A stretch of DNA of 64,000 nt from Chlorops oryzae. Its lineage: Eukaryota > Arthropoda > Insecta > Diptera > Chloropidae. This document shows, piece after piece, positions 1 to 11,605 of the stretch. Positions within the stretch are counted from its first letter, which is position 1. Each line of letters starts with the position of its first letter. A program made the translations under genes and the position numbers. The notes beneath the pieces are model-generated. The model saw nothing but the letters and a program-made list of their open reading frames with translations. It did not search any database and was not told the origin of the DNA. The stretch is from contig CM035808.1 of NCBI GenBank assembly GCA_020466095.1, positions 40,477,499 through 40,541,498 of the forward strand. Reading direction: 5' to 3'.

Positions 1-471
1 CAAGTGTGTATAACAGCGTTGCCAGACTCTGGTACGTCCCGCTTTTAAACTTCAAACTTGAATGTTCCACTGGGACATAAAATAAGAACTCCGATTTCTT
101 GCTCATCAATATTTCAAAATTAAAAAATTTTTCATTTGCCACCATGGTTGCCGTTTTGGTACATTTTTACTAAATGTGGTACGTATTTTATCGGTTCATT
201 ACATTGGCGCATTAATTAAGATTTCGGTACATTTTTTTTTGAAATGCTCAACTGTTTGAGAATATAGTACACCGAGAGAAATAAGAACTGTTAAATCAAC
301 CACTTAGAACAGTTAAAGTAAGAGTGGTCAAATTAACTGTATTCCCCGTTAAATGCACTGGAAAAGGAAGTCAAATCAACAGTTGAAAAATAGTCACTTT
401 TTATGTTCAAGTTCGCTTTCGTTCACTTAGACGTATAAGTTCGCATTCTGATCAACCGTCTCCGAAGTTTT

Positions 472-546
472 CAATAGCTCAGTTGTTTAAGCTGTGAGTT
501 GACCGTCGTGAGCTTCGGGGTTCTATCCCTGCAGGCGGCGGGAATT
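472..546 (+). other. tRNA-like sequence (A-box/B-box), pseudo-tRNA
   Basis: An A-box-like TAGCTCAGTTGTTTAAG is followed about 35 nt later by a B-box/T-arm-like GGGGTTCTATCCC, the spacing of a Pol III tRNA promoter. No convincing acceptor stem or CCA context is visible, so I read it as a tRNA-derived relic inside the surrounding TIR element rather than a functional tRNA. It is followed by GGCGGCGGGAATTTTT, similar to the sequence after the second cassette. Confidence 0.4.
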
Positions 547-787
547 TTTCTGAATTTTTTTTTTTTAATTACAGTTTTTTTTTTTTTTTTGTTCAGAGTG
601 TAGTTGTTTTGGAAGACAAAAATTTTCTCCTAAATTTTTAAGATTTTAATTTATTTAATTTTTTTTTTAATGGGTCATTTTCAAGCAAAAAATTTTGGGA
701 GTGAAACAATTCCTTAAGCACGTTCCACAAAACTTGAGCAACCATAAACTCAAGTGAGCATTTTGACCAACAAATTAAATTCGTTCG

Positions 788-857
788 TTTAGCGTAATAG
801 TTAAGACGTTCGCCCAGCGAAGTGGTGGTCTGCGGTTCAAGGCTCGGCCGAGGCGAG
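788..857 (+). other. second tRNA-like sequence in the same TIR element
   Basis: The A-box-like TTAGCGTAATAGTTAAG and the B-box-like GCGGTTCAAGGCTC have tRNA-like spacing. The cassette is in the same orientation as the one at 472-546 and ends with a similar GGCGAGAAAATTT tail. It is probably a decayed copy, not a working tRNA. Confidence 0.4.
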
Positions 858-1184
858 AAAATTTAAAGAGATGAAAGAGAAAAAGATTTAAAAAGAAACA
901 AATAAATAAAGAAAAAATATAATAATTTAATTAAAAAAAAAAAATATTAATAAAAGAAGGTAAAAAAAAGTCAAAGCAAAAAATAAATTTTTTTCCCCCA
1001 GTCGCTGGTGACAGTTGATTTAACCGCGAGACAGTTATATCAACCATCAGGTAGTTATATCCCTATTGACTGTGTTTGTACTGTTGAATCGACCGCTACT
1101 ACACATAAGCTAAGAATTAACGGTGAACTCGGTTATTTTAACCTGCTTTTTCAGTTAATATAACTACCTTTTTCTCTCGATGTA

Positions 1185-2308
1185 GAAAATAATCTGTTGG
1201 AATACTTTTAGCCGGATCAGATGGACGTGATGTGTCAAAACATCAGTATTTCTGCATCTGACCGTGGTGTCAGATGGCATGTAGAGTTTTGTATTTAAAT
1301 CAATTCAGTTTAAATGTAAATTCTGTTGCAATACAATAAAAAATGGAATAAATAAATTTAAATTTTTTAAGTGCAGCAATGGTACATTTTTCCTGGTTCT
1401 GGTGAATTTTTTTGGTTTAAGAGAATTAAGTCACATGGCAACCATGTTTTTAAATCTTTAGAGTCGAACATAAATATGTATTTCTAGTTTTTTATATGTG
1501 AAGTGATGGAATCCAACACACCTATGGGTTAGAACTAAAAAAATTCAGCTAATTGATTATTTAAAATTATGGTGATTCGTATAGGGAGTGAGAGAGAAAG
1601 AAGTTGAGATCCCCACTTGCAAATAGGTCGAAAATTTGTAAATTATTACGTACTTTAAGTTAGAATGTTTTGTTGACCCGACCTAAATGGGGTTTAATTA
1701 CTTCCGGACGACCTCGATTCAACGAAATTTAGGAATACAATTTTTCTCCTAATAAAATTTCCCAGTTTTGGGTAATCGTGTTAAAAAACATGGAACAAAA
1801 ATAGTCATATAGCAACCCTGGTATGAACAAACATAGAAGAACATAGTTTGCTAATATGTATTAAAAAAGTAAGCATGATAAAAATCTCGGAAGGCAAACG
1901 ATAAAATCCATAAAACGACAACGTGCTTAAAAATAGTTTAAATTTTTTCTTGCCAAAACGTATTAATCTTAAAACTTACCAGCTCTTTAAGTAATTGCCC
2001 GCATTTTTTTGCGCAATTTATGTTTCATTATTATTTTTAAATTTATAACAGCAACAGAGGCCATTGATCCGCAAAACCAGAAAATAAAGAAAAACATTAA
2101 AAGAAAACCCCCTATAAACCACTGTTGCCATTTAAGGGGAATCCCCACTAAATGAAGGGAAATTTCTGGTCTTCAGTGGATACTAAGGGGAGAAAAGTCA
2201 TTAGTTTTTGACTTGAGAAGAATTTCAAATTGAATTCAAGATAGTTCCGGCCTTATTTTGAGACATTCAAGGGATTAAACCACTTAACGGCACGCAGTGT
2301 TAACAGTC
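1185..2308. other. AT-rich intergenic DNA, nothing recognised
   Basis: No convincing reading frame, RNA gene or terminal repeat was found in this AT-rich stretch. Confidence 0.4.
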
Positions 2309-2395
2309 GACAGAAAAAACATCCACGACCCATCTAGGGAGTTGAAATCAGGGCCTTTCGTATCGTGATTTTGGGCGTCTTAACTGACTGTCGTT
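2309..2395 (-). repeat. tRNA-derived SINE-like copy 1
   Basis: It matches the segment at 44761-44853 well: both contain GTTGAA..CAG.GCCT.TCGTATCGT and an ACATCCACGACC/ACATCCACCACC tail. Read on the - strand it has a tRNA-like head (A-box-like CAGTTAAGACG, degenerate B-box GATTTCAACTCC) followed by GGTCGTGGATGTTTT. Two dispersed copies with a tRNA-like head suggest a SINE family. The full length is unclear. Confidence 0.45.
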
Positions 2396-3447
2396 GCAAA
2401 ATGTGGTTAAATTACCGCTTTGCAATAAAACATATCTGGCAACGCTGATATGTAATTAATTATTACATTTATCGCCTTAAAAGCGAGCATTAACAATTTT
2501 AATTTATTAATTTTTTTTTTCACTACTTAATGATCTCAGATATCCGTTCGAAAAAAAGAACTTTTTGCCAAGAATTAAAATAATAAAAAAAACATTTATT
2601 TTTAAAGATTTTGAAAAGGATTTATTTTTTTTATTTTTTGAAAAGATTCTGTCATTTGTATTGACTACGTGAATGAGTTTATGGTCATTATTTAATCTTA
2701 ATTCTCGCTTTTGAAAATGAAAAGTGACCGAATTATCAATGAATCGCGTGTCCATTAATAATTGATGAATAATGCCGCGTGAAGACAAAGAGCTCGTGAC
2801 GTATTTCACGATTGTATCAATGAATTTGGTAGCCACACTTTGATAGACTTCATCGCCTCCTTCTACCATTTTTGTTGTATTTACCTAATTTAAAAAAATG
2901 TTTTTCATATCCGTTTTTTAATGGTAATTACAGAAACTTTTTTCCATTTTGTGGTTAAACTTTTGTCCTTTATTACCCACAAACTACGTTTTTGCTCTCT
3001 GAATTAAGTAATTTTGTATTGAACAGGAAGTGAAAACTTTGGAGATTTTTTTTCCTTTACAACATGTCAATCGAAGTCTTTTTCCCACCGGAAGTTACAA
3101 TTTACAAAGTTCTAGATTGACAAAAAAAAACAAAAGTTTATTGATTTATATAAATTTATGTTATCTTTGGACAATTACTGAAAAGTTCGAGCACCATATT
3201 TATTTTTATAATGGCTTCGAACAAAGTTTCTGAAATTTTTGTCTATTTTGTTCTTGTACTTATGACATTTGTCACTCGTCCTGACTGTGATTTGGTAACA
3301 TAAATAATTTGATTCTAATTTTCTGACATATAAGTGCAATAAAATTGATTTGATTTAATTGACATCGCAACAACGAAGGGTTGGGGCGCTTTCGAATTTT
3401 CAGTCGGAAGCGTGCGCAGGCGTGATACAATTGTTTAGAATGTGATA
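2396..3447. other. AT-rich intergenic DNA, nothing recognised
   Basis: There are short open frames on both strands (about 120 and 67 codons), but their composition is that of translated poly-A/T and no known domain is visible. Confidence 0.4.
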
Positions 3448-3629
3448 AAGTGTGCTCTCTACTAGCGGACACTCCTTTTAAGCGGGCACCCCTCTTAAAC
3501 TTACACTTTTTGGGAATTCTCTAGTGTTCCTGCTTCTGAAATACATAGTTTCTTCTTAAGCCGAAACCTTTGTTAAACGGACATACTTTTCAGTCCCGTA
3601 GGTGTCCGCTTAAGAGAGAGAGTACACTA
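3448..3629. mobile_element. pogo/Tigger-like MITE, degenerate copy
   Basis: It is the same family as 5038-5196, in roughly inverted order. The ends AAGTGTGCTCTCT and AGAGAGAGTACACT are inverted repeats, and the interior carries GCGGACAC/GTGTCCGC motifs. TA flanks the left end; the right end is degenerate. There is no coding capacity. Confidence 0.6.
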
Positions 3630-3665
3630 TATAGAGCAAGATAAATTATGTGTTCACATTAATGG

Positions 3666-3899
3666 TTGTTGTTTTACATCGATAGTACAGATGACTGCCT
3701 TCTAAGTGTACCAATTATATCAGAAATGTGGGTATCGACACAATGGCTATCATTAACCATAGCCCCAGCGAAACTCCCAGAAGAAGTCCTCCCAAACATT
3801 AGGCAGGATCTTATTATCCCAGGGGCTAATGATCTCCACTATGCGATGTTTAACCCTCTTATTCCTGGATCCGTCTCTAGACGGAGTTTATTCAAATAG
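3666..3899 (+). other. 77-codon open frame of unknown meaning
   Basis: This short open frame has more balanced codon content than the AT-rich surroundings. I recognise no domain and see no clear splice context. It could be a transposon-gene fragment or chance. Confidence 0.12.
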
Positions 3900-4218
3900 A
3901 AAATCAAAAATTATTTTTATATTAATTTTTCTCAACCCAAAATTGTCCCCTCTGGTTTTTTTCGCTGGAAAAAATGCTGCATTAGAAGGTTGAATATATA
4001 TTTAGGTCATATGATTAACCTGTCGTATATTTCACCCGTAGAATACCAACATACCTACTACCAATTTAATCGAATACTCGATCAACCTAATTGCGAAGGT
4101 TTGATTAGGATCCGCGGGTGCACCATACCGTCCACCGTCGACAAATATATCAAATAATTTATTTCAAATCAATCAATCTTTTATATCACTAATATACTTA
4201 TGTATGTACCTGCATTAT

Positions 4219-4262
4219 TTTTTCTATACCCGACACATTCTGTGTGGCATGTCAAGAACTCT
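4219..4262 (-). repeat. terminal scrap of DINE-1/HINE-like family A
   Basis: TATACCCGACACATTCTGTG matches the end of the longer family A copies (for example at 34062), but the homology stops after about 40 bp. Confidence 0.4.
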
Positions 4263-4379
4263 CACTCAGGAAAGAGCAAACAATTCTGTCTTTGTTTGTA
4301 TAACTGTTTTCTTATCGAATCAGTTGATCTTCCTTAACCCATATGCGTTCTCTTTTATATTTATATGTTTGTGTATGTA

Positions 4380-4760
4380 TATACGACACAATATTAAACT
4401 TCGTCTAAAAGTTAACTGTTACTATTCCTGTGCAGTCAAGTAGGTCCTTCATAAATAACCGAGCTTAAGTAATTTTTATCACTTTAACCCTTTAACGGAC
4501 GTGAGACAAATTCGTCCCCACATAAGTTTAATGATTTGTAGCGATTTTTTAAAATAGTAAATTCTATAAATCGTTAAAATTCAAAGGGGGGAAGTATGTT
4601 TCTTCCTTATGCATTCAAGGGTTAAAAATACTAAATAAATAAATAACACAGCTCGTTCACATTTTGACATTAGTATTTCTGCTTTTAACACCAGAAATGG
4701 TCCAAAGAATTTGTGTTTTTGGTTTTTTGGGGGCGTAAATGGGTTAAAGAAATTTAGTGC
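4380..4760 (+). repeat. dispersed repeat copy 1, containing a piggyBac-like MITE
   Basis: This block is collinear with 10440-10820. Shared pieces include CACATAAGTTTAA.GATTTGTA, GTTCGTTCACATTTTGACATTA-like runs and a final GTAAA.GG.TTAAAG. Homology extends well beyond the MITE at 4488-4621, so the MITE is part of, or hitch-hiked with, a larger dispersed repeat. Confidence 0.5.
4488..4621. mobile_element. piggyBac-like MITE (TTAA target site)
   Basis: TTAA at 4484-4487 and 4622-4625 flank an element starting CCCTTTAACGGACG and ending GCATTCAAGGG. CCC..GGG termini with a TTAA duplication are typical of piggyBac. It is 134 bp long with no coding capacity. Confidence 0.6.
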
Positions 4761-5037
4761 AACAATTTAGAGTGATATGAGTGTTAAAGAATTTAAGAAT
4801 CGATTTGATGTTTATTGGGAAGGTACTCTCCGTGCTGGAATGGGTTGAAAAAATTGCCAAGAACTTCCCTTTTCAGTCTTTGGCGGGTTAATCGGTATTC
4901 CATTCCAAAAAATTTCGAATTTAACCCATTGACTCTGAAACAAAAATCAAACCAAAACTTCTCTCCACTATTTCTGGTGATAAAACCAGATCAAATCAAT
5001 GTGAATTGATTTTTAAAGTGAGAAAAATTTAGCTGTA

Positions 5038-5196
5038 CAGTGTACTCTCTCTTAAGCGGACACCTGCGGGACAGAAAAGTGTGTCCAGTTAACAGAGGTG
5101 TCCGCTCAAGAGGAAACTATTTCAGAAACGGGAATACTAGAGCATTTCCAAGAAGTGTCTGCTTAAGAGGAGTGTCCGCAAAGAGAGAGTACACTG
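5038..5196. mobile_element. pogo/Tigger-like MITE (TA target site)
   Basis: TA dinucleotides at 5036-5037 and 5197-5198 flank inverted ends CAGTGTACTCTCTCTTAAGC and (reverse-complemented) CAGTGTACTCTCTCTTTGCG. CAGT-N-CTC..CGGACA ends with a TA duplication are characteristic of pogo/Tigger elements in the Tc1/mariner superfamily. It is 159 bp and non-coding. Confidence 0.75.
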
Positions 5197-5408
5197 TATA
5201 TACCTATGTATGTATGTACATTAGGGCTGCTCTTAACTCTATGGAGAAATTTTGTAGCGAGTTTCTGATCGGTCTCAGGGTCCAGAAGTGTTCCATTAGA
5301 CATGGAGGAGAAACGTGAGAAATTTGGAGGCAATCGGATAACGGGAACCCGTGGCAGTTTTCAATTGAAGTTTGGGATATTGGCAAAAATAGAGAGGAAA
5401 CGGCCCTT

Positions 5409-5792
5409 AAAAAATATTTTTTCGAGTCAAATGCCGCAAACCTCAATCTATGACGACTTTTTTGAGACTTTAACCACTAAAATCGGTTAGTGGTTTCTAT
5501 TCATAAAATTAATTCAAAACAAATATTTTTTGAGACGCATTATTCACTGTTTTCACGTTCGTTTCTTAGGTCTTCGCATGTCTCTCTCGGTCTGTACGCA
5601 TGGCTCTCTCGGTCTGTACGCATGCAAAGACTCAAGAAACGAACGTAAAAACAGTGAATAATGCGTTTCAAAAAATATTTGTTTTGAATTAATTTTATGA
5701 ATAGAAACTACTAACCGATTTTAATGGTTATAGTCTCAAAAAACTCGTCATAGATTGAGGTTTGCGGCATTTGACTCGAAAAAATATTTTTT
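5409..5792. mobile_element. foldback element nested in the hAT-like element
   Basis: Two arms of about 172 bp (5409-5581 and 5622-5792) are nearly perfect inverted repeats ending in AAAAAATATTTTTTCGAG. The ~40-bp loop contains a direct duplication of CTCTCTCGGTCTGTACGCAT. It abuts the inner edge of the host element's left TIR, so it probably inserted later. Confidence 0.7.
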
Positions 5793-6029
5793 TTCTACTA
5801 GGGTCATTATTTGGCCAGTTAGGGGATGGAACCCAAAATTCAGTTTAAAAAAAAAGGTAATAAAATATATCATATTATTAAAACACACCAAAAACTAATC
5901 CAATATTCTTCATATTAGGCTCGTTTAAAAGTTAATTTTGTAAATTTTTCGAATATGCATGCTGAACATGCTCTTTCTTGTTCCTACGGCATCTATATTA
6001 TAGATTGAAGTTCGTGAGGCATTTTTCTT

Positions 6030-6497
6030 TAATTTAAGCCTAATTTTGTATGGGGACCCCCCTAACGAGGGGAGATAGAGGGTAGGTATGTTTGAAGAAA
6101 ATGTTTGGGGTAAAAAAATAATGGGGGTCGGTCATATATATCAGCCCCCTAGGAGGGGTTTGACTGTAGTGACGGCCATTTTGTATGAATTTTTGCTCAA
6201 ATTAAGGTAGTTTTATATGGGAGCCCCCTTAAGAGGGGAAGATAGAGGTTAAGTATGTTCGGAGAAAATGTTAGGGGGACAAAGTTAATGGGGGTCGGTC
6301 ATACATTTGACTCCTCTAGGAGCACTCTGGAGCTAGTTAGGAAGATGGGGGGAAAAGTTTTTAAAAAATTATTTTTGTATGGGAGCCCCCTTAAGGAGGG
6401 GAGATAGGGGGTAGGTTTGTTCAGAAAAAATGTTTGGAGTAAAAAAATAATGGGGGTTGGCCATACGTTATATATCCGTAGGGGCGCCTTGTGGGGA
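6030..6497 (+). repeat. three degenerate ~160-bp tandem units
   Basis: Each unit carries TTTTGTATGGG.GCCCCC, AGGGGAGATAG.GGGTA and AATGGGGGTCGGTCATA, at about 6050, 6215 and 6370. They are internal repeats of the hAT-like element. Confidence 0.65.
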
Positions 6498-7234
6498 GTT
6501 AAGGGCCGTTTCCTCTCTATTTTTGCCAATTTCCCAAACTTCAATTGAAAACTGCCACGGGTTCCCGTTATCCGATTGCCTCCAAATTTCTCACGTTTCT
6601 CCTCCATGTCTAATGGAACACTTCTGGACCCTGAGACCGATTGAAATTCCATTTCGCGAATTAAGAGCAGCCCTAATGTACATATGTACATAGTAGAGAG
6701 TAGAGAGCCAAAAAAGGTTAACATGATTTACGATTTCGAAACTGAAATCCTTAACCATTATCAATTTTACCTTCAAATATGTATATCCCTCAATCACTGA
6801 ATGTGCACGAGTCCCAAAAATTGTCGTTCAAAATTATTGAACAATTCCTCGACCCTTTTCTCACGTACCTACATACATACATACATACACTGTATTTCAT
6901 GATAGATCTTGGTGTGACCATTTGACTGGACAAAAATTAATCAAACTGCCCCGCGCGTCCCTGCATCTTTCTCGATCGAGAAAAGTGGGGCATTTAGGCT
7001 GGTGCACCTACATCCAGTCAATAAGCATCAACCGGTTATAATCCAATCACCATCCAAATTTCCGCTTGCGAACAGTGACTCTCGCGATGCCAATGCCCTG
7101 CAAACAAACAAACATACGTCAATCCAATACATTTGTGCAATCACAAACATAAGTGGGAATTTTCTGAAAAAAATAAAAATAAAAAAATAAGAGAACCAGA
7201 AAAGAAGTTATAATTAATATACCTACCTTATACC

Positions 7235-8476
7235 ACTAATCAAATAATATATAGATGTCTCACGCCGAACAAAAATTTGGTCGCTAGCGATACTGAGCTC
7301 TGGCTCCCAGCGAAAGAAATCTAGCAATCGGAAAAATTCGGGTTTTATACTTTTGCATTCGCGAAGCACCAGAAACGATTCAGTATGAAACTGAATTCGA
7401 AACAGTACTGAGCTATGTCCTTTTGCCTTTTTTTTATTTTTTGTTGTTTTTGTTGCGACGTTATACATATGTATGTATTTGTGTATGAATCTGTTCATGC
7501 TAGAAACCAAAAATTTGAAAATTTCAATTTGGGCTTCATGCGTATATGAGAAATTTTGAAGTTGCCCTGCAGTAAATGTACTCGTCACCAGGTGCTAGTG
7601 ACCAACTGTACCCGTACCACTACATTCTCCTCTTGATATTTTGTATGAGCGAATGTATATGCGAGAGCATAAATATTTTTTACTGTTAGTATTTAGTAGT
7701 TAATATATAAAAAACTAACGGCTTTGAGAAAAATTTTTCGCGAACAATTATAAAAAAGGTTTCGAAGTCTAAATTGCAGGAATTTTTAAAAGTCACGTAA
7801 ATTGTTTTCTTATTTTTAAGCGTAGAACACTTTGTTCTTTTAAAAAATTTGCTTGGTTGAATATTAAATTTTCCCCTTCTTTTTCTCGCCTGCGCGGGGA
7901 TTCGAACTCGAACCTATGGGTAATGAGTGCACACACTATCCACTATGCCACAAAGCTTGCATACTTAAGCAAGTGTACAAGTAATTGTTATTTTAATTGG
8001 ACTCGTTGTCTCTATTGCATAACCAGTTTCAGCATCAACTGATGTCTTCTCGCAAATACGATCATACAAAATATCAAGAGGGGAATATAATGGCACGGGT
8101 ACAGTTGGTTACTAGTACCTGGTGACGAGTACATTTACTGCAGGGCAACTTCAAAATTTCTCATATACGCATGAAGCCCAAATTGAAATTTTCAAATTTT
8201 TGGTTTCTAGCATGAACTGATTCATACACAAATACATACATATGTATAACGTCGCAACAAAAACAACAAAAAATAAAAAAAAGGCAAAAGGACATAGCTC
8301 AGCACTGTTTCGAATTCAGTTTCATACTGAATCGTTTCTGGTGCTTCGCGAATGCAAAAGTATAAAACCCGAATTTTTCCGATTGCTAGATTTCTTTCGC
8401 TGGGAGCCAGAGCTCAGTATCGCTAGCGACCAAATTTTTGTTCGGCGTGAGACATCTATATATTATTTGATTAGTG
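7235..8476. mobile_element. 1.24-kb foldback element with tRNA-like loop
   Basis: Arms of about 430 bp (7235-~7665 and ~8045-8476) are near-identical inverted repeats starting CACTAATCAAATAATATATA. A perfect 7-bp target duplication CTTATAC (7228-7234, 8477-8483) flanks them. Matching ~80-codon frames on opposite strands are simply the arms read from both ends. The ~380-bp loop is unrelated to the arms and carries a tRNA-like sequence. Confidence 0.75.
7885..7962 (-). other. tRNA-like sequence in foldback loop
   Basis: On the - strand an A-box-like TGGCATAGTGGATAGTG is followed by GGTTCGAGTTCGAATCCCCG, which contains a perfect B-box. Spacing is tRNA-like, but the stems are poor. It may be a pseudo-tRNA or a captured Pol III promoter. 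Confidence 0.5.
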
Positions 8477-10439
8477 CTTATACTAAGTATATTAAAACGG
8501 GTGAACAAGCTAAGAAAGCTCCGAAAAACAATTCGTTCTGCTTTTCTTGATAACATAATTGTTTTTTTTTCTCCCCTCTTCGCAACACAGAGAAAGCGAA
8601 AGAAAGGAAAAACAGTGAAAAAAAAAGCAAACAAACAAAATATCTCAACGCAGCGTGAAACTCAAGGCCAAGACTCGCTCTCAATTTGAGAGTCTCAATT
8701 CAACGCATCAATTTCCCCATAACTCATTTCACATAACAACAAAAAATAAAATAAAAAATTACGCATTCGGCAGAGAAATGCTCACTCTACTTCCTCCGGA
8801 AGAAACCACTCAAAATTCCACTCAAAACTTATCGTCAAACACGAACAACAACAAGAACAACGTAAACGAAAACGAAATCGAAGAAAGATAGCGGTCGAGC
8901 GGTATTAAAATCCATTTCTTACATTTTTGGCCTAAATTATATACAAACCCACAAACAAACGAACATACAAAAAACCCGCCCAACAATCAAAACAACCAAA
9001 CAAACCAGCAAACAAACACTCAAACCACTCTCAATGTAATCGATGGGAATGTAACAATCTCACTCTTGATGCTCACACTTTCGGTCGCGCCATGGACCTC
9101 CATCCTCATTAAGATTATGATGATGATAATGATAGTGGTAATGATAATGATGATGGTGATGATGATGATGAACTGAGCTATTGCCCTAAACCAGTTGATG
9201 GAGCAAATTCTGCGGCAAATGAGCTATATTCATCAATTGCGAAATAAATTTTTTTGTTTTGTACATTTTGCTTCGCCTGTTGTTTTCTCTCATGGCCACA
9301 ATTAGAGAAACCCTACCGAACCTCTACCCCCTTCAATCATAGCCCAAAAATTTGTAATATTTGTTCTGCACACATTCTTTCTCAGCCCACAACCAAACCC
9401 TCAGTAGTGTTTTTCATCGGTCTATTTTGTTCATTCCCCCTTATCCGCGCCATGGTTCCTTTTCTCCTCCCGTACGTTCCCAGAAAAAAAAAAACACAAC
9501 CACAACAAAAAATTATAATCTGCTCATTTATATCAATTTTTTGGCATAGTTGTAGGTAGTTCAATGCCAAAAATTGCGTATTATTCCGCAAAATAAAAAG
9601 AGTAGATTGGCACCCAAACAAAATCATTTCACTCACTCTCGATATGTACTGCGGAGATAGAATTTTGTTTTTTGTTATTGTTATTGTTTTTTATTTTTGA
9701 ACTGACACCCAAGTCTACATAGGCATGTTTATGTATATTCAATACTCGTCGCTGGAAAGCTAAACGAGATTATTAATCAGAAGCTCTCACGCCCGTTCGC
9801 CCACTTATTGCAATGTCTCTCTAGCGCGCGCTCTGGCTCGCTCTTTCGCTCCTTCTATCTCGCTCTCTTATTGAATGCTCTCTCGATACACTTGCTCAAT
9901 CAATTCGGTATCTTTGGTTTTGAATTAATTTTCGTACATTTGTTGCGTTATTGTTGCTTTGAGTTTTGTTTTGTTTTTTTTTTTTTATTTTTTTTTTCTT
10001 CTTCGGTAAAATCCTCATTGCTGTTAACTGTTGTCTAATGCCACAATATTTTTGTGTTGTAGGTTCGGGTTTTTTAGTCGGCAAATTTGAGGCAATTCAA
10101 ATACCCGAACTCATTTCTCCTCCTACTCGTTTCGACTAGCTTTTTAGTCTTCCTCAGGGAGTCTATTTTTAATTAAGAATTTTTTTTCTCAAATTTTAAA
10201 AAAATTTACAATTAAAGCTTACAATAGTTTTTTATGAATAGTTCAGATAAGACTAATTTCGGGTGGAGAAAAAGTAATTTGAAGTTTTTTTGTGATTTGG
10301 TCGAGGAATCAGAGGGTTAATCCTACAAGACTTCATTAAAATCATCTTTTTTCTCTTTCAAGAACAATGATTTCTCAATCAAGAACATGTAAAAATGCCT
10401 TTTTACAAAAAAAAAAAAAAAAAATTGACGTTAACCCAT
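8477..10439. other. A/C-rich non-coding region, possible 5'UTR or promoter DNA
   Basis: It has many CAA/AAC-type runs, a GA/GAT microsatellite at about 9117-9176 and GC-rich Ser-like strings such as CTCTCTAGCGCGCGCTC at 9818. The composition resembles fly 5'UTR or promoter DNA. A 78-codon open frame at 8655-8891 (Asn-rich end) has no recognisable domain and I do not call it a gene. Confidence 0.25.
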
Positions 10440-10820
10440 TTGTGTTCACTGTACTATATAAGTATTTAAATGATACAAAAAAAACTTCGCCTATGAGTTA
10501 ACTTTTACTATAAGCGCGAAGCTTTTTCATATAGAGCCAAAATTTGGTGTTGTTGTCACTTTTACCCTTTAAGGAATATTAAACAAATTTTTTCCCACAT
10601 AAGTTTAACGATTTGTAACGATGTTGAAAACAATAAATGCCATCAATCGTTCAATTTATCTGGGAAAATTTTGTTCCTTATGCGTTAAAGAGTTAAAAAT
10701 AGTAAATAAATATAAATTACAGTTCGTTCACATTTTGACATTAAATTAATCACCTTGTTTTATTACAAGAAACGGTCGAAAGATTTTTCTTTTTTATTTG
10801 GTCGTAAACGGATTAAAGCA
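10440..10820 (+). repeat. dispersed repeat copy 2
   Basis: Diverged but collinear copy of 4380-4760, including a degenerate version of the piggyBac-like MITE (TTTTACCCTTTAAGGAA to CCTTATGCGTTAAAGAGTTAA). Confidence 0.5.
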
Positions 10821-11527
10821 TTGATAAAATTAGTTTTTTGAAACCATAAAAAAGATTTGCATTGTACCTACTGTGAAAGCTCCCATGAGCGGTCACCGAT
10901 TGTCGCGCCCTTTTTGTCCGCTTTTGGGAGACCGCAAGTAGAGCTTTCACTGTTTTTATAATATAATATTTACGGGTTAAAATAATTGTGATCGCGGTTC
11001 CGGAAAATACTCAAGCTCAAGCGTCTGCAGTTCAAAATTCTCCGCTTTGAAATAGGTCAGAAAAAATGAAGATTTAAGTACAAGAAATGATTAGGGTTGG
11101 GTATTATCTAAAGTTTTTGAGCAATTCATTAATGAGCCTTTTTACGAGGCCAGAAGCCCCCGAAATCAAAAAGTTTTAAAGCAATGCCTATCAACAATTT
11201 TTTTTAATAAATAAAAACCTTCTTCCAAAAAAATACCCTGGCTGTGTGGCTCTCCTTGAAACTTGAGCTTCAGTGGGGTCTATTAATCGAGTTAGTTACT
11301 CAATCTCAATTGTTTTCCCGAGTAAAAATATGCAGGCCCAAATCGGGCCCAAATGACGCCCAAAATTCAATACGCGCCCATAGCGCGCCCAATGCGCGCC
11401 CAAACATAACCGAAATGGGCTCAAATTGAGCCTAATGCGCGCCCAAATCAAACCCAAAATTGAAAAAATTGTGAAAAGTTCAATTTGACTTTAAACTTAT
11501 AAACGTAAAAAATCCAGTTTTTTCGAT

Positions 11528-11605
11528 TTGGCAAAGACGGTGTCAAGGAAGAGCACACGACTAGCAGTCGATAGTTCCGGGGTTCAAATCCCATGACGAG
11601 GGTGA
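11528..11605 (+). other. tRNA-like sequence in the middle of the TIR element
   Basis: The A-box-like TGGCAAAGACGG and the perfect B-box GGGTTCAAATCCC lie about 50 nt apart with tRNA-like arrangement. No good acceptor stem is visible, so it is probably a pseudo-tRNA. Confidence 0.5.

Larger units (their letters stand above)
268..1184. mobile_element. TIR element carrying two tRNA-like cassettes
   Basis: The left end reads TACACCGAGAGAAATAAG. The right end, reverse-complemented, reads TACATCGAGAGAAAAAGG, giving imperfect terminal inverted repeats. The subterminal parts are full of short AGTTAAAT/AGTTGATTTAAC-type repeats in both orientations. There is no transposase reading frame, so it is non-autonomous. 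No clean target-site duplication was found, so the superfamily is open. Two tRNA-like segments (about 472-546 and 788-857) sit inside it. Confidence 0.5.
5222..6675. mobile_element. hAT-like element with ~180-bp TIRs
   Basis: Perfect 8-bp target duplications ATGTACAT (5214-5221 and 6676-6683) flank ends TAGGGCTGCTCTTAA. The terminal inverted repeats are about 180 bp (5222-5410 and about 6498-6675). The 8-bp duplication and TAGGG ends fit hAT. There is no transposase. Open frames within the TIRs are mirror images of each other and not evidence of a gene. A foldback (5409-5792) and three degenerate ~160-bp tandem units fill the interior. Confidence 0.75.

Noticed and set aside
472..546. Functional tRNA gene
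   Set aside because: A- and B-box-like motifs are present but I could not fold a proper acceptor stem or anticodon arm, so only tRNA-like is claimed.
7223..8550. Matching ~120- and ~100-codon proteins on opposite strands
   Set aside because: These are the inverted arms of the foldback element; no domain and no other support for coding.
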